A stretch of 64,000 nt of DNA, from positions 1,834,530 through 1,898,529 of the forward strand of contig JAVTLE010000023.1 in the NCBI GenBank assembly GCA_033439295.1, in the 5' to 3' direction. The notes beneath the pieces are model-generated. The model did not search any database. It was not told the origin of the DNA and saw nothing but the letters and a program-made list of their open reading frames with translations. This document shows positions 49,319-62,213 of the stretch, one piece after another. The stretch is from Deuterostichococcus epilithicus (taxonomy: Eukaryota > Chlorophyta > Trebouxiophyceae > Prasiolales > Stichococcaceae). Numbering within the stretch: the first letter of the stretch is position 1; each line of letters starts with the position of its first letter. The position numbers were made by a program, and so were the translations under genes.

Positions 49319-51089
49319 CGCATGCACGGCTCGGCTCGGGCCCACCGTCATGGCCGAATTTTGCGCATTGTCCATTCAGGATTCAGGGATAGCACCATTT
49401 TTGGCCCCGGGAAGGCGCACCGTCTCTCCTGGGGCATGCACGTCCAATTTTTGGTGGGGTGAGCCGCTCTGCAGCATGCAGCAGCGGCCCGCTTGCCACC
49501 GCCTTGTCGCGGTTTTGCTCGGTGTCTGGTCGGACTTGCTGTTCACACGATTTTTGCATGCGCCAGCCTCGCAAAGGCGCACGCTTGCTTTTGGTTGTCG
49601 TTTCTTGTCAGCTGCACCCCAGCAGCAGCAGTTTTGCAGTCGGCGTAATCCGCATTGACAATGCGCAAGCATCCTCTTTGGCGCGGGAAGGACTGCTCGG
49701 GAAGTGTGTTAGGTAGCAGATGCCCAGCGATTGATGTCTTGGATGCTGGATGTGCAAAGTTGGTCCGAAAACTATACATTTCAATCCACTGTATGTGTGA
49801 CCCCCGCGGGCGCCTGACAGGCACCTGTGCGATTCGCTGAGGTGAAGGGGCTCGGGCCCCCCTTTGTGTGTGGTTACCTCGTGGGCAGCAGCGGCGCCCG
49901 CTGTCACGGATGTCCCGCTCCCCGCCAAGCACCGCTGCCCCTTGACGCCAAACATGGCTGTTGCTCATGGTCAGTGGTCCGTGTACCAGCCCTTGCGCAC
50001 CCAGGATGGACACTCGGCCTAGAGCCGGCTTGACCTTACTCCAGCGTGCCGCTGCTTACTGCTGCACCCTCGCTATCTCATCTTTATTGCTAACCCCTTA
50101 CTAGTTGCTTATGCTTCGCCGAGCCTGGGATGCAAAAGTGTGACCCCGGCCCATTTGAACCGCCAACAGAGACAGCTGCTGTGGCACGAGAACCACACTG
50201 CATACTCATGTCCTCTCCTCGGCACCCAAGATCCAGGGCGCTGTCTCTGGGTCGAACCCTGCGTGGCGCTGCCGTTTTCAAGCGCCGCCGCCGCCGCAGG
50301 TTAGCATCTACTGTGATGGCGGCCTGGTAATGGATGTCTGCGCAACTCACTCACCTAAAATGGTTACACCACAGTCTCGACCAAGAAATTGTCATCACAA
50401 CGTTCGACTCGAACCTCTGCAAGACCCTAGATCGAGCCACGCCACACCAAAATCACCACACAATGGAAACACTCGTCACAACGCGAGATTGCAGGCAAGA
50501 CACATATCAAATGTGGGACACAGAGCCGCATCGCCAATTGCATTTGTACATGCCACTGCAGAGTCGACCACGATGGCCTGCGACGCTTCCCGAAAAACAT
50601 GTCTGCACTGCGCAAAGCGGTCCGGACCCTGTCAGCAAGCGGCACCACAGTCCTGAAGATGCACAGCCCCCCCTCCTGCGTCCCGCTCAAAGGCGTGGCA
50701 GCCCGAGATATGTGTGGCGCACAGATAAGCCACACGCTCCACGACTTGACCAAGCCGTCCCAGACTCATGTACAAAAAGCATTGACGGCGGCGCGACGGC
50801 CGCACAGGCGAGCCAGTGGCGCGCAAAGGCTAGATATCAACGAAACCATGCAAATAGCTGGCATCAGTGCCGTCAAAAGTCACAGTACAGCCCATAGATA
50901 TGCGGGCCCACACTGTCAGAACGGCGGCTAGCGACAAGATCCGCAGGCTGCAGCCTGGTCTCGTCGCCGCCGGAGCGCCCACAATGGGGACGGACATCAC
51001 CGCCAGACCCGCCAGGCCGAGTGCTGCAGACGCCAGGCGCCTGCTCGCTTCCAGGACTAACAGCATGGGCTGCAGCCTGCCCTAAACCC
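49319..51089. other. Long convergent region, P5CR / Tudor-like gene
   Basis: A 1771-bp gap between stop codons. Plus-strand sequence is G/T-rich to about 50040 and turns A/C-rich from about 50330 to 50930, which suggests two long 3' UTRs meeting near 50.1-50.3 kb. Open frames occur (for example a plus-strand one at 50334-50897), but their composition is biased and matches nothing I recognise. No RNA gene seen. Confidence 0.45.
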
Positions 51090-54000
51090 TCACACGAAGC
51101 TGTGCATCAGGCCTGCCTCCAGGTCCAGGTCCAGGTCCAGAGCGGCTGAATCGCAGCCGCCGCCCAAGTCCCATGCAGCGGCCACCGCAGAGGCGCCGCC
51201 ACAGGCGCTGGCGCTGAACAGGCCCGCCGCCGCCTCGCCAGGCGCGAGCACGAAGCTGGGCATGCTGAGCGAGCGTGGCGGCGGCAGCTGCGGCGGCAGC
51301 GCCGCCGACAGCGGTGATGGGCCTGGCGCCGACATGGTCTGGAACACCAGCGGCGCACCATCGCAGCAGGACGCGGGGAAGCCGGCCGACACGGGGGCAT
51401 CGGCGCCCAGCGGCGCGTCCAGCGCGGAGCAGTGCGGCGGTGCGGCGTCGCACAGAATGTCGCAGATGCCGCCGCAGAAATCTGCAGGTGCAGTGCAACC
51501 TCAGCTGGGTGCTGGCTCGAATTGAGAGACCCTACCAGCGCTTGTGTCGGCTGCTGCAAGTGGTGAGCTTCTGCAAGTGGTGAGCTTCAGAGCGAAAGGG
51601 CAACGAGGATGCGCAGCAGCACAGGCATGACACACCAGCACTCTGTCGCGAGTCGAGCTCAGCAGTCCCTGTGCTGACAAAACTCGCCTGTATCCATCTG
51701 GTCGATGAGCGGATGCGCCGTGGGCTCAGCCAGTAGGGCGGCATCTGACGGCGCAGGCTCTGCCGCCGGCGAGCCGTGGGGCGTGCCCTGAGCACCGTCC
51801 ACGCCGCTGCCGTTGCCGGGGGAGACCGGCGGCGGCTGCATGCCGCCCATTGCCATTTCTGCTGACGCCTTGTGGCGCAGGCCCGCCGCCAGCCCGGTGG
51901 CATCGGCGCCCAGCGCACCCAGGTCTGCGCTGCCGCCCACATGTTGCAGCCGCGATCGCAGTGCCGTGGACGGCGCCGGCCGCCCCCAGGCATGCTGGCC
52001 GTGCAACTGACCAAACGCGCTGCCAGCGCCGGCGGATGGCCAGCCGCTGGTGAAGGGGCGGGGGGAGGCGCGGCCTTGGTGCGGCAGCGGGCAGGGGCCC
52101 AGCAGACGCGCCGCCAGCAGCACCGGCGACGCGCAGCGGCCATTGTTGGCAGCCTCCGGAGCCAGGTGGTCCGCTGAGCCGAGCATGTGGCGGGATGTGG
52201 GCAGCTGGGCCAAGGCGTGGTGGGGATGGGGTTGGGGTGCGCCGGCCGCCGTCTGCACACACAGGTCGGACGGGATGCCCCACGGCAGCGGTGCCAGCGC
52301 CACGCGGCTGCCGGCGTCGTCAGAGGCGGGGCGTGGTGCAGTGGCGATGGGGGAGCTGGGGGTCAGCCAGGCGGCCAGGCCAGTGGCAGAGCCGTGCGCA
52401 GAGTTGGCGCGCTCCAGGCCGCCCGCCTGGCAGTGAACAAATTTCCACGTGAGCAGCTTCGGCACCCAAGCAGGGCTGCGACAAGCAGCAGATGTTTGAC
52501 CTCCTGGCGAGACTGGCAATACGAAGGCTGCAAGCGGCAGCGCCTGCCACCGCTGACAGCGTGCAGCCGCCCTATGAACAAACTGCAGCAACGCAGGCCA
52601 AGCAAAAGGCGGGCGCTGGAGAAAGAAGGGGCCCCCCACCTGCGGCGGCTGCAGCCACTTGACGGCCTCAGAGCGCAGGTGCAGCGACTCCTGCTCGCCG
52701 TCCTCGTACAGCAGCGAGTGCGCGCCGCTGGCGGCATCAAAGCCGACGCAGCGGGCGCGGTAGAACAGGCCATCTTCCTTCCAGTATACGCCCAGCTGCC
52801 AGCCGACTGCCGCCTCGCCCGCCGGTGGCTGCGTACCTGCGTCCGTGGCAGCACGATAGCATTGCGCACCGGCCTGCTCGACTGGCAGGAGACTGTGCGC
52901 CTTTGGACCGGATGCGGCTCTGAAGCAACCCCTGCTGCTGGCTGTGGACCCTTGCACAAGACGCAACCTGAGGCAGACGTGGTGGCTGCCCTCGAAGCTG
53001 CCAGGATTACAGCACAAGCAGGCGGCAGTGTGACGCACAATTTCCCTAATATGGGGACGGAAGCGCGGCTCACCAGGGGGCAGGCCGCCATGCATGGCGT
53101 GGCCGCCGTTGGGGGGGCTCCACTCCAAGGCGTCCACCTGCGGATGCCAGCAGACCGGGTTTCACTGTTTCAATAAAGCAGCACGTTTCGATGCATCCCC
53201 TTGACATCTTGGAGCGTACGTAGCTGCGAGATGCACAACATGGTGGCGGACGAATGTCCGCGCATGCTGTGTCAGCTGCGCCCTCGCTCCCAGTCCTGAC
53301 AAGCTTGCCTGCAGGTCGGCCCACTCATCCTCGCCGTCATCGTACAGGATGTGGTGCCTGCCGTCGTCGGCGTTGTGCGCCAGCACCCAGCCTGCATGGT
53401 GGCGGGCGTCGCCCGCAAACAGCACCGCCACGCGCCCGCCGATCGCCGCGGCACCTGCGTTGCAGATGACCGACCGGGTGTCACTGCCAGCAGTGCACCG
53501 CGTCGAGACTGTTGCTGTCAGCCAGAGCTGCTGGACGAGGGGTGTACAGGATCAACAGCCTGAGCAGCGACTGATGCATGGTGTGCCGGTTGCATTGGAA
53601 AATGCTGTCATACTGTTGTGTTCAGTGCCTCTGGGCCTGAACGTTGATCGAAGCCCTAATCAGCAGGCTGACCTGTCGGCGGGCGTGGTAAGGCCAGCTC
53701 AGGCCGCAGCTCTGGAGTCGCGCTGCCGACGACATTCAGGGCACTCGCTGCGATCATGCCAGCCTGCGTGCCCACCAAAGCAAGCCTCAGTGCTGCAGCG
53801 CCGCATAATTTGTGGAAGCGTCAGGGTGCTAAGTGAATGCACAGCAGGGCAGGACAGGGACATCACACGGAAAAGGTTGGGCAGCAGCTCTGACGTAGCT
53901 TGCACATGGCCGGTGGCGGAAGGCACGGAGACTGGCTCGATACAGGCTGTGGCGCGAGCGTGCCTTCATGGCGGCGCAGCAGCCGGCAGTCGCGGCGCGG

Positions 54001-55210
54001 GGTCCGAGCCACCGGAAGTGCTGATTCTGCAGCAGCATCCACTCGTCCACGCCGCTGTCGTAGCGCACGCAGCACCGGGGCCCGTCCACCTCCACCACCT
54101 CGCCCTGCGGTGAGCGCAGAAGTCTGTGTCAGCAACTGTGCATGACCGTGCGTCCTGCGCCTGCCACAGTGACAGGCTGGCGCAGCCCCTCAGTGACAGC
54201 CTGTCCTGGCCAGAGAGGCAGCGGCTGGACGTGGAGACTGTACAGGGTATGATGCAGGATGTCGGGCACCTTGCAGAAGGTGTGCATGGCGTCGGAGCAG
54301 TTGCGCAGCACCGCCACGCGGGCACCCAGGACAGCGGGCAGCCCCGGGGGCGCGGCAGCGCCCATGCGCAGCGCAATGCGGCGGCGCGGCTCTGGAGCCG
54401 AAAAGTCATCTCCGTCGTCGTCGTCGCCGCCCTCTGATGACGTGCTGCCGTCAAATTCGACGATGGGCGCGGCTCGCCGGGCGGCCCGGCGGCGCGGCGG
54501 CCGGCCCGCCTCCCGCCGCGCCAAGTGCTGCGCTATGGCCACCAGGCGCACTGCCTTGGCCGCCTGCGCCGGACAAGCACACGTTAGAGCCGTCAACGCT
54601 GCGTGTGGCGCCGTCTGGCAACGCGACACCAGGTGGATCCTGCTAATATTCCAGGCCTGCCACTTGATGCTTTTGCCGCTGATGCTTCTGCAAGGCTGGC
54701 ACCCGAACGCACCTTCCGCTGGGCGTCGGCCACCGCGTCTGCCGCCTGTTCACCAGCCAGAAAGGCCTGCTGCCACTCGGGCCCGCGCCCTGCCAGACCT
54801 GCGAGCCACCGTTCCGAGGTGGATTGGTTGTGCTGCTCCGGACCCGGCTCGACTCGGGCACCATTTGCCAGCGAAGCATTTGGCGATGGCGGCATCTAAC
54901 GCTTTCAGGTCTTACCTGAGTCTCCACGGTCTGTTCTGTGCCGCTTTCGCAGGCGTGAACTGCTTCGCACAAGCAATCCCGCATCCGTGCCGTTGGCCGG
55001 GTGCAGCGCCGCGTCGTCGCCCTCGCGTGGCGCTGGCAGCATCAGTTTGCCTGTTGTTGCTGCTGTGGCCTCGCTGCCCGATGAAGAGTGGTCTGCGGCG
55101 CTTCCTGGCCAGCTGCCGGTGCCCCCGAGCCTTCCTTGCTCGCCCGTGAACGAAGACTCGCTACTAGCATGATCGCTATTGCATTGCCCCGCCGCCTGAT
55201 CGAAGCCCAT
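51090..55210 (-). CDS. Protein with three Tudor/Agenet-like modules
   Basis: Starts at 55210 (MGFDQAAGQ); exon 1 ends at 54916 after a basic stretch (SSSRLRKRHRTDRGDS) and joins in phase to GLAGRGPEWQQAFLAGE. A basic plus acidic linker follows (RRRAARRAAPIVEFD, then EGGDDDDGDDF). Three modules of the same pattern come next: GARVAVLRNCSDA with VRYDSGVDEWMLLQNQHFRW (about 54330-54010), GRVAVLFAGDARHHAG with HHILYDDGEDEWADLQ (about 53440-53290), and GWQLGVYWKEDGLFYRARCV with HSLLYEDGEQESLHLRSEAV (about 52810-52660). These fit Tudor/Agenet barrels, which read methylated lysine or arginine in chromatin proteins. The rest is a long Ala/Pro/Gly-rich disordered region with an LDLDLDLE tail. A chromatin or transcription role is inferred. 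No catalytic domain is visible. Confidence 0.7.
51121..51138 (-). repeat. Three-unit hexamer coding for LDLDLDL
   Basis: Three AGGTCC units on the plus strand encode alternating Asp-Leu on the minus strand, about ten residues before the stop of the Tudor-like protein. Confidence 0.9.
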
Positions 55211-55979
55211 CCTGCAAGCGATCGGAAAAGCCTGTTGGTGTCAGCCAGCAGCTTGCGCGGCAACTAGTAGCTGGCTAGCCTGGGAGTTACGGTGGTGCAA
55301 TATTAGGACGCCCGCGGCGCTCGAGTCAAGCGCCGGTGCGGTGATCGGGAGGAACACTAAGCATCCGATGGCATCAGGGGCTATGTACAGCTTGAGTCAG
55401 CGACTGTTTGGCAGCGTCGCGGGCATAATATTTTGCATAATTCTCCCACGCATGGAACGCATTTCGAGATCCGGCCATTCTCGGGCGTCTGGACCCCGTC
55501 GTGCAGATAAGACGGGCATTTGAGAAGAAACGTATGCCAGAATCGGCACCTGATCGTTGGACAAGAGCTTCACAGCACGGAGGAGGACGATTCGCCCGGT
55601 CGGCCTTCAGACGGATGCCCGGTGGTATGTGCCATTGCTGTGATCCCACGCATGAACGTTTCAGGTCATGAGCAAGAACCCCTTTGTTGTCGGGAATCTT
55701 CGGGCATTGCCGCAGGCTGACAAAACTTTCGCTCCTGTGGTTGAGTAAAGATTGCACATGAGTCACATGCAACGCCGTGATGATAGTCCGCTTCCCGTCT
55801 TACTAATATCGGGATCCGCGTTGTGTTCTACCCACTCGTTGTTGTACGCGACTTGTACAAACCCTTCCAGCCTGGACGAAGCAGCTGCCGTACACTTCGC
55901 TGGCCACAGCACCCTTTCTCCGAAACGTTGCAGCATGGGTGCTGTGCACCCTGGGCCTGTGACCGTGTTGCCTGCCTGC
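55211..55979. other. Tandem intergenic region, cpFtsY 3' side / Tudor-like promoter
   Basis: A 769-bp gap between two minus-strand genes. The right part should be the cpFtsY 3' UTR and the left part the Tudor-like promoter. The sequence around 55380-55480 is AT-richer. Short open frames are present on both strands, none with recognisable content. Confidence 0.4.
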
Positions 55980-58521
55980 TCACACCAGCGCGGCCTGCTC
56001 CATGCTCGGGAACAGCGCGTCGACAAACAGCTTTGCATCGAAAGGCTGCAGGTCGTCCACGGTCTCGCCGACGCCCACGAACTTGATGGGGATACCCAGC
56101 TCGTCCACCACACTGCGGCAGCAAGTAGCAGGGCGGCGGTTGTGACGCGGTGGCTGCAGGCCTGGCTGTGATGCATTGCCACCGTCGAATCAGGGTCGTA
56201 ACAGGGTTCTGCAGGAGGTGGAAACTGGCAGGTGCACGAGTCTGCAAGCGCAGCTGGCGCACCTGATGACGGCGCCGCCGCGGGCGGTGCCGTCCAGCTT
56301 TGTCAGCACCAGTCCGTCCAGCGGCACCACCTCGTTGAACTCACGCGCCTGGTTCAGCATGTTCAGCCCTGCACATGTGAAGCGCACGAGGTTTCAAGGC
56401 TGTGGAGCTCGCAGGCTCTCTGTCATGGCTCCGCGATGCCTGGCTGCGCAAGCCATGAATTCAGAGCAGGTCTGCGTGCCGAGTGCATGCGGAATTGCTG
56501 CAGTCGCCAAAGTATCAGCAACACGAAGCCCTTCCCCCCACAATCGGGCCGCAGTGCTTACGGGCACAGCGCCCAACCAGAAAGCAGAGACTGCCAAACG
56601 TGTGTCAAGGGAGTGCTTTGCTGTGCGGGGCGCTGGGGGTGCAAGGGCACGCGCATGCTCGCACGCAGCGAAATCGCGGGTCCTCACCAGTGGTGCCGTC
56701 CAGCACGAGCAGGGACTCGTGCGGCGCGCCCGGCAGCCGCTTGTCCAGCGAACGGCGGCACTTGCCCAGCTCCTCCATGAGCCCGATGTTGGTGTGCAGC
56801 CGGCCGCTGGTGTCGCACACCACCAGGTCAATGCCCTGCTCCATCGCCTTGCTCACTGCCTGCGCGCACAAGCCCTCAATCACAGATAGCAGCGCACAGC
56901 ATTGATGTCAATTCCCGTGCTTATGATCATCGTCTGAGTCTCAGCTTGTTCCATGCAGCTGTCCAGTGCCCACTGCGCCCCACGATGAGCTGCGAATGAC
57001 ATGCAGCCGCTGCGTGCCGCTAACCCATCTGGGCATACAGCGAGTCCAGGCAACCGTACGCTCGTGGCTTCTTGCATGACAGTCACCGTCGACTATGTGG
57101 CAGACCGACTCTGTGGCAGCTGGCCTGCCTTTCTGACCTGGTACAGCAGGGCGTCCGGCCGCTGCTTCTCGCTGGTGGGTCCATGGAAGGAGGCGCCAGA
57201 GCGCTCCGCCCACGTCTGCAGCTGCTCCGCCGCCGCCGCCCTGAAGGTGTCGCCCGCCGCCAGTAGCACCTGCGTTGGGGAGGCAACCGTCAGCGCGCAG
57301 GGCGCGCTCCTGCAACCCGCACATCCATGCCACAGCAAGAGGCTGGTGTCGCAGCAAACTTCCACATTCAGGCGTTCCAAGACAGTGTGCCGCGGCAGTC
57401 CTGTGCGCCCGCCGTCAGTGGGAACTATGTGGAGGCTTCGTGTAGGCGTTCTTGACAAGGTCTCGTACACAGGCGCGGCATAGTTGCCTCAAAAGCCATT
57501 CACCGTCGCGCCCTCGCCGGTGAACTTGTGCGCCAGCTTGCCGATGGTGGTGGTCTTGCCGCCGCCGTTGACGCCGACGATCAGCACCACGCCCGGCTTG
57601 GCTTCGCCAAAATCCAGCGCGCTACTGCCGCCGCGGCTTTCCAGCAAATGCACGATGGACGCCTTCAGCTCTGCCCGGATGTCTTCGCCGCTCTTGAGCT
57701 GGCCGCCCAGAATCTTCTCCCGCAGCGCGTCGACGACCTTGAGCGCCGTGCGGGGCCCAAAGTCTGCTGCCTGAGAGATAGGGCGCAGTCTTCTTTTGGG
57801 CGCTGACGGCGGCCAAACATCTTTGGCAAGTTCAGAGCAACAGTGTGGCACCCGCATGGGAGCATATGGCGGCAGCCAAACAAGCACGACTGAAACAGCA
57901 TGGGGTGTGTCGGGTTTCGCACAATGAGCGCCTCCTCTAGCTCCTCGCATGCATCGTCAGTGGCGTCCAGGTTCCAGTAGGTGAATAGCTCCTCCACCAC
58001 CTGCGGCGGCCACGCAGCCATCGTGTGACCATTGTAAATGCACCATGCGCGGTGGCAGCAGTTGGCAGGAGGACACTGAACAAGTGGAGCCATGAGTCCA
58101 GAACCCAGTCTCAAGCACACCCCGAGCTTTTCCCGCGTCTTTGATGTGCCCTTTAACACACGGTCAAGATCGCCGGTCGCCTTCTCCTTCAGTACGCGCC
58201 CCAGCTTTTGCAAGATGTTTGGCGCCGATGCCGCTGTGCATATTGGCCTCTGCATACGAGGTGCTGAAGATTGTCACGCATCTATCATATGGCGACGCGC
58301 AGACTGATGGAAGTGTGTCATGCAATGCCGTTGGGACAGCCGTACAGTGTAGGATTGCGCCACTGCATGGCACCGAGCTGAAGTCTCCTTACGTGTTTCC
58401 GCCTGATCCATGTTTGCTGAAAAGCAGGAGATTTTCCAGTGAACTGAGTGTGTCTAAGCGCGGGCTTGGCATGTAGGCAAGGCGCGGCATGCATGCGCAT
58501 GGCTGCCTGCTTTGCAGTCAT
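55980..58521 (-). CDS. CPFTSY: Chloroplast signal recognition particle receptor, cpFtsY
   Basis: SRP GTPase that docks cpSRP54-LHCP complexes at the thylakoid, where Alb3 inserts the cargo. The ATG at 58521 has a strong context (GCCACCATGA) and opens a transit-peptide-like exon ([20 protein letters not shown]) ending CAC|GTAAGG, which joins in phase to [19 protein letters not shown]. The NG domain follows: [38 protein letters not shown]-loop [15 protein letters not shown] (about 57580-57535), [31 protein letters not shown] (G3), [29 protein letters not shown] (G4) and [20 protein letters not shown] with the end SMEQAALV at 55980. The acidic A domain of bacterial FtsY is missing, as in chloroplast forms. 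The family is unambiguous. Confidence 0.95.
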
Positions 58522-59264
58522 GGTGGCGCCCCGCCTGGAGGACAAGCGCTCGAGACTGATACTGTATCTAAGTCACGATGTCCTGCCGAAACTGCTGTAG
58601 TGATGGGATTCGCCAGCGTATTGAAACCTGAAAACAGTTCGCACAACGTCTGCTGATGTATACTGGCTCGTCGTCGTGGCTCGGCAAAGGCGCGTCGAGG
58701 GCGAAGGTCAGGACAATGTCACGGCTGCAATATCTGAGCGAGACCCTGCAATGGGACACCGACTGTTTCTCATTCAGCCTCATCCGAGCAGATCGGCCAG
58801 TCAGCGGCGGGATGTGATGCGGCGGCACCCAAGCCCCAGCACACTCCCATTCAGCTCTCCAGTGCCGGAGTCCGCCTGCCGAATGGGCTCTCCAACACAT
58901 CATGCCCGAAACCCTGTCCCTCCCGAGCCAGCTGTCCTCGCCAAGAGGCTGCAGTTCGCACTGCGTCGCTGGTAAACGGCGACGCGGGCTTGGATGGAGA
59001 AAAATCTCTAGGCTGCGCCGCCGTTGCCAGGTGTCAGACAGCAGGAAGGCTCGGTCTCCCAAAGGAATCGGGTGTCACAAGAGATCGGCTACCCTGACAA
59101 TGTTTCGCAATGCGCCATGTGGGTCGAAAGGGATGGCAGCGCTTTCCACGCACCGCAGGCACAACATTGCTGCGGCGGGACTTGTTGTAGAACATCATCG
59201 GCATTGTGCAGAGACATGCCGATGTCTAGTGTTGTCTGAAAGCGGGTTTCTAAGCGGTCGCAGG
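58522..59264. other. Tandem intergenic region, UROD 3' side / cpFtsY promoter
   Basis: A 743-bp gap between two minus-strand genes. A 164-residue minus-strand open frame occupies much of it (59062-58568) but resembles nothing known and starts without support; I read it as UTR and promoter sequence. Confidence 0.4.
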
Positions 59265-61799
59265 TCAGAATCGATAGTTCCTGGCGGTGTCGAAGAACTT
59301 GGCCACCGACTCCTCGGGCGTGCCCACCTGCAAATCATATGCACGCCATCTTGGATAAACGAATGAACATACCGTGGCGCTTGCAGAATATGCAAGCAGC
59401 AGGATCCTAGAGGGTGCATTGTGAAGACATATGTGTGATGAGCGGACTGCCGTCAGACCAGTGACCAAGATCGCATGCCGCGGCAATACGCACCATAACG
59501 CCGTGGCCCAGGTTCATGATGTGCCGCTGGCCCTTGCCCTTCTCGATGGTCTCGATGACACGCTCTTCAATGGTCTTCTCCGAGCCAAACAGCACGCCAG
59601 GGTCCATGTTGCCCTGTGTGGAGTCAAGTTGGGTGTGAGACATGAACATGGCACACAACATGCCGAACGTGACCAACACGCCAGGGCACAGCGCCCACCT
59701 GCAGCCTCAACGAAGCGAGGCACAAGAGCCTCCGATGATGACAGGTGATGCGATGCAATCAGTGCACAGATGCGGATGCGGGTCGTGCCTGGAAGGCGAA
59801 GCCGGGGCCGACGCGCTTGATGGCATCACTGAGGTCCACGCTGCCATCGATGGAGACGATGTCGGGGCCGCAGGCGGCCATGCGCTCCAGCAAGCCGCCG
59901 CTGCCGCTGATGTACAGGATGATGGGCAGGTCCGGGTGCGTCTGCTTCACGCTGTCGATGATCTGCTTGATGTAGGGGCCCGCAAAGATGTCAAAGTCCT
60001 GCGGCGCCAGGTGCGACGCCCAGGAGTCGAAGATCTGCACTGCCTGCGCGCCGCTGTCCGCCTGCGGGTGCAGGTGAGCACCAGGTCAGCAGTCACACCG
60101 AGCCAGGCACTGGAGCGTGCAGCCTGCGACATGCAAATGGTGGCTGCTGCAGTTCTTGCACATGTGCAGCTGGCCGACCGCAAGTCTCGCACGCAGCGGG
60201 GCATGCAAATGCCTCCGGACATGCGCACCTGGTACCGCACGTAGTCAGCGACGGAGTCGGCGAGCTTGCTGTTGAGCGCGTGCAGGACCTCCGGGTTGGA
60301 GAAGGCCATGCGCTTGACGTGCGCAAAGTTCTTGGAGGAGCCGCCCTCCACGATGTAGGAGGCCAGTGTGAAGGGCGCGCCTACGAAGCCCAGCACCGTC
60401 GACGCATTGCCGACCTCCGAGCGCAAAGTGCGCAGAGCCTGCCCCACGAAGGGGCACGCCGCATCCGAGTCCAGCGGCGTCACCTTCTCCACTTGCTGCG
60501 GGGCACAGAGGGTATGGTTGGCGGATGCAATCAGTTGGGGGCGGCAGCACGGCTGCACAACCAGGGCAGCATTGTAGCCTCCACCGTGCGATACAGGGAC
60601 TCGTCGTTGCGTGAGTCCGGTGTTGCTGGCAACGTCAGGTTGCACTTCGCCTCGCAGCCGTCACATGCGCATCGACAGTGTCGCAGATGTGCACTACGCA
60701 AGGAGTGCCTGCCACTAACGGTAAGTGCTGCACACTCGACATCAGGCTCCACACCGCTTGCCCAACCGCGTGTTGCTGCTGTGCTGGAAGTGTCGAATGC
60801 AAGTGCGCCTCCCTTGCTGAGAGATGTGCGTCTCTGGCGCCAGGCAGCCTTCTTCGGCATCTTGCATCCGCACCCACCTCCATGGAGCGGATGGGATCGG
60901 CAATGATGGGACCCTTGCCCTGCACGATGTCGAAGGGGATGTTCATGCCCGTCAGCGGCGTCAGGATGTCGCTGAACAGGATGACGCCGTCCGGCTTGAA
61001 AGCCTCCCACGGCTGCAGCGAGATCTCCACCTGCAGCGGCATTCATGGCCCGGTCAGCAGCGGCACATCCGAACTCCTGGACATGATGAGCATGCACACC
61101 TGCGCAAACATCTGCACTGCAGCTGCCGAGCAGTGCTCCAGCAGCGCTTCTCACCGCGAGGTCGACGTTCTCAGACCGTTCCCTGAAGGTCTTGTGCTTT
61201 AGGCACAGGTCCTGGTAGACCTGCGGCACACAGGCGCACAGCCCCAGCATCAGCAGCCACTCTCGAAGCACTGTCCACGTGAGGGGTAAAGCGTCATCCT
61301 GCAGCAGCATCGGCAGCAATTGCTGCCAAGAAGCTGCATGTTCCGACCTTCATGTAGCGGCCTGCCTGCCGCATCATCCACACTGGTGGCCGCTCCACTG
61401 CCTCGCCGCGCAGCGCCCTCACCATGAGCGGGTCCGCGTCCTGCACATGCATGAAGCGCGATGAGCCAAGGGATCGTCAATTACTGTGCATGAAGGCGAC
61501 AGACACCGCATCGAGCGCAAGACGGCGCCGTGCACCTTAGACGCGTTGGCAGCCTGGGATGGGGCGGCCTCAGCTGCGACGGCTGCCCGCGTGACGCATC
61601 TGTGCGCCCTCCTGCAGCTCCGCAATGGCTGGCTGGGCAGGCTCCGATTGAGACCGCTCTGCTGCTGCGCGCATGAGAACAGTCGTCTTACAGAATGTAT
61701 TCCATGTTTGCGATTCCTTCCATGAGCGGACAAAAATCGTGCGGCCTGATTCCTTGTTGATTGTACCTGCATTTGCAGGCCCTTAAGTGAGCCTTGCAT
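59265..61799 (-). CDS. UROD: Uroporphyrinogen decarboxylase
   Basis: Heme/chlorophyll pathway: decarboxylates uroporphyrinogen III to coproporphyrinogen III in the plastid. The ATG at 61799 opens a short exon ([11 protein letters not shown]). A second exon gives a plastid transit-like stretch ([20 protein letters not shown]) and then [20 protein letters not shown] and RQAGRY, the family signature. Next are [31 protein letters not shown] (catalytic Asp), [31 protein letters not shown] (active-site Tyr), [77 protein letters not shown] (catalytic His) and the end [12 protein letters not shown] at 59265. All expected active-site residues are present. About ten exons. The first exon is the least certain part. 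Confidence 0.95.
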
Positions 61800-62213
61800 G
61801 GCTGCTGCGGCAAGCCGGACGTCCTGAAGGAATCGTTTGCGCAAGGTGCGCCAGGAACGACGACAGAGACAGCTTGGACTTGCAGCTCTTGCTTTCTGCG
61901 CGAGCAGATCCGGCAAATTCCTGAACGTGCAGCTAACAAAAGCGCAGTTCACTGAAAGTTATCCGCCGCAGGATCGCGCTTGTCTGACAGATTGCCGTCA
62001 GCCTGACTCTGTTTTCTCCCTTCGTAGAGCTTCCTATTTCCGGAGCAAGTGCTTCCACGGCCGCAGCAGGATTGGGCCACATCAAGCCAGCGCATTTGCA
62101 ACGTGCGAAGCTCCCAAACACCTGTTTCTCTGCTGATCTGCCGTGCGCTGCTGCCGACGCCCCCACCCGTGTTTGCCATCGCGAGTCAGAGCCGGTTGCA
62201 CTTCGAGCACACC
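61800..62213. promoter_or_regulatory. Divergent intergenic region, UROD / plastid uS17
   Basis: This 414-bp gap between opposed starts of two plastid-targeted genes presumably holds both promoters and 5' UTRs. No specific motif identified. Confidence 0.4.

Noticed and set aside
50334-50897. A 187-residue plus-strand open frame rich in Gln, His and Thr
   Set aside because: It sits in the A/C-biased stretch that fits a minus-strand 3' UTR; no splice signals, domain or homologue recognised.
58568-59062. A 164-residue minus-strand open frame between UROD and cpFtsY
   Set aside because: No recognisable domain; it fits the UROD 3' UTR and cpFtsY promoter space.
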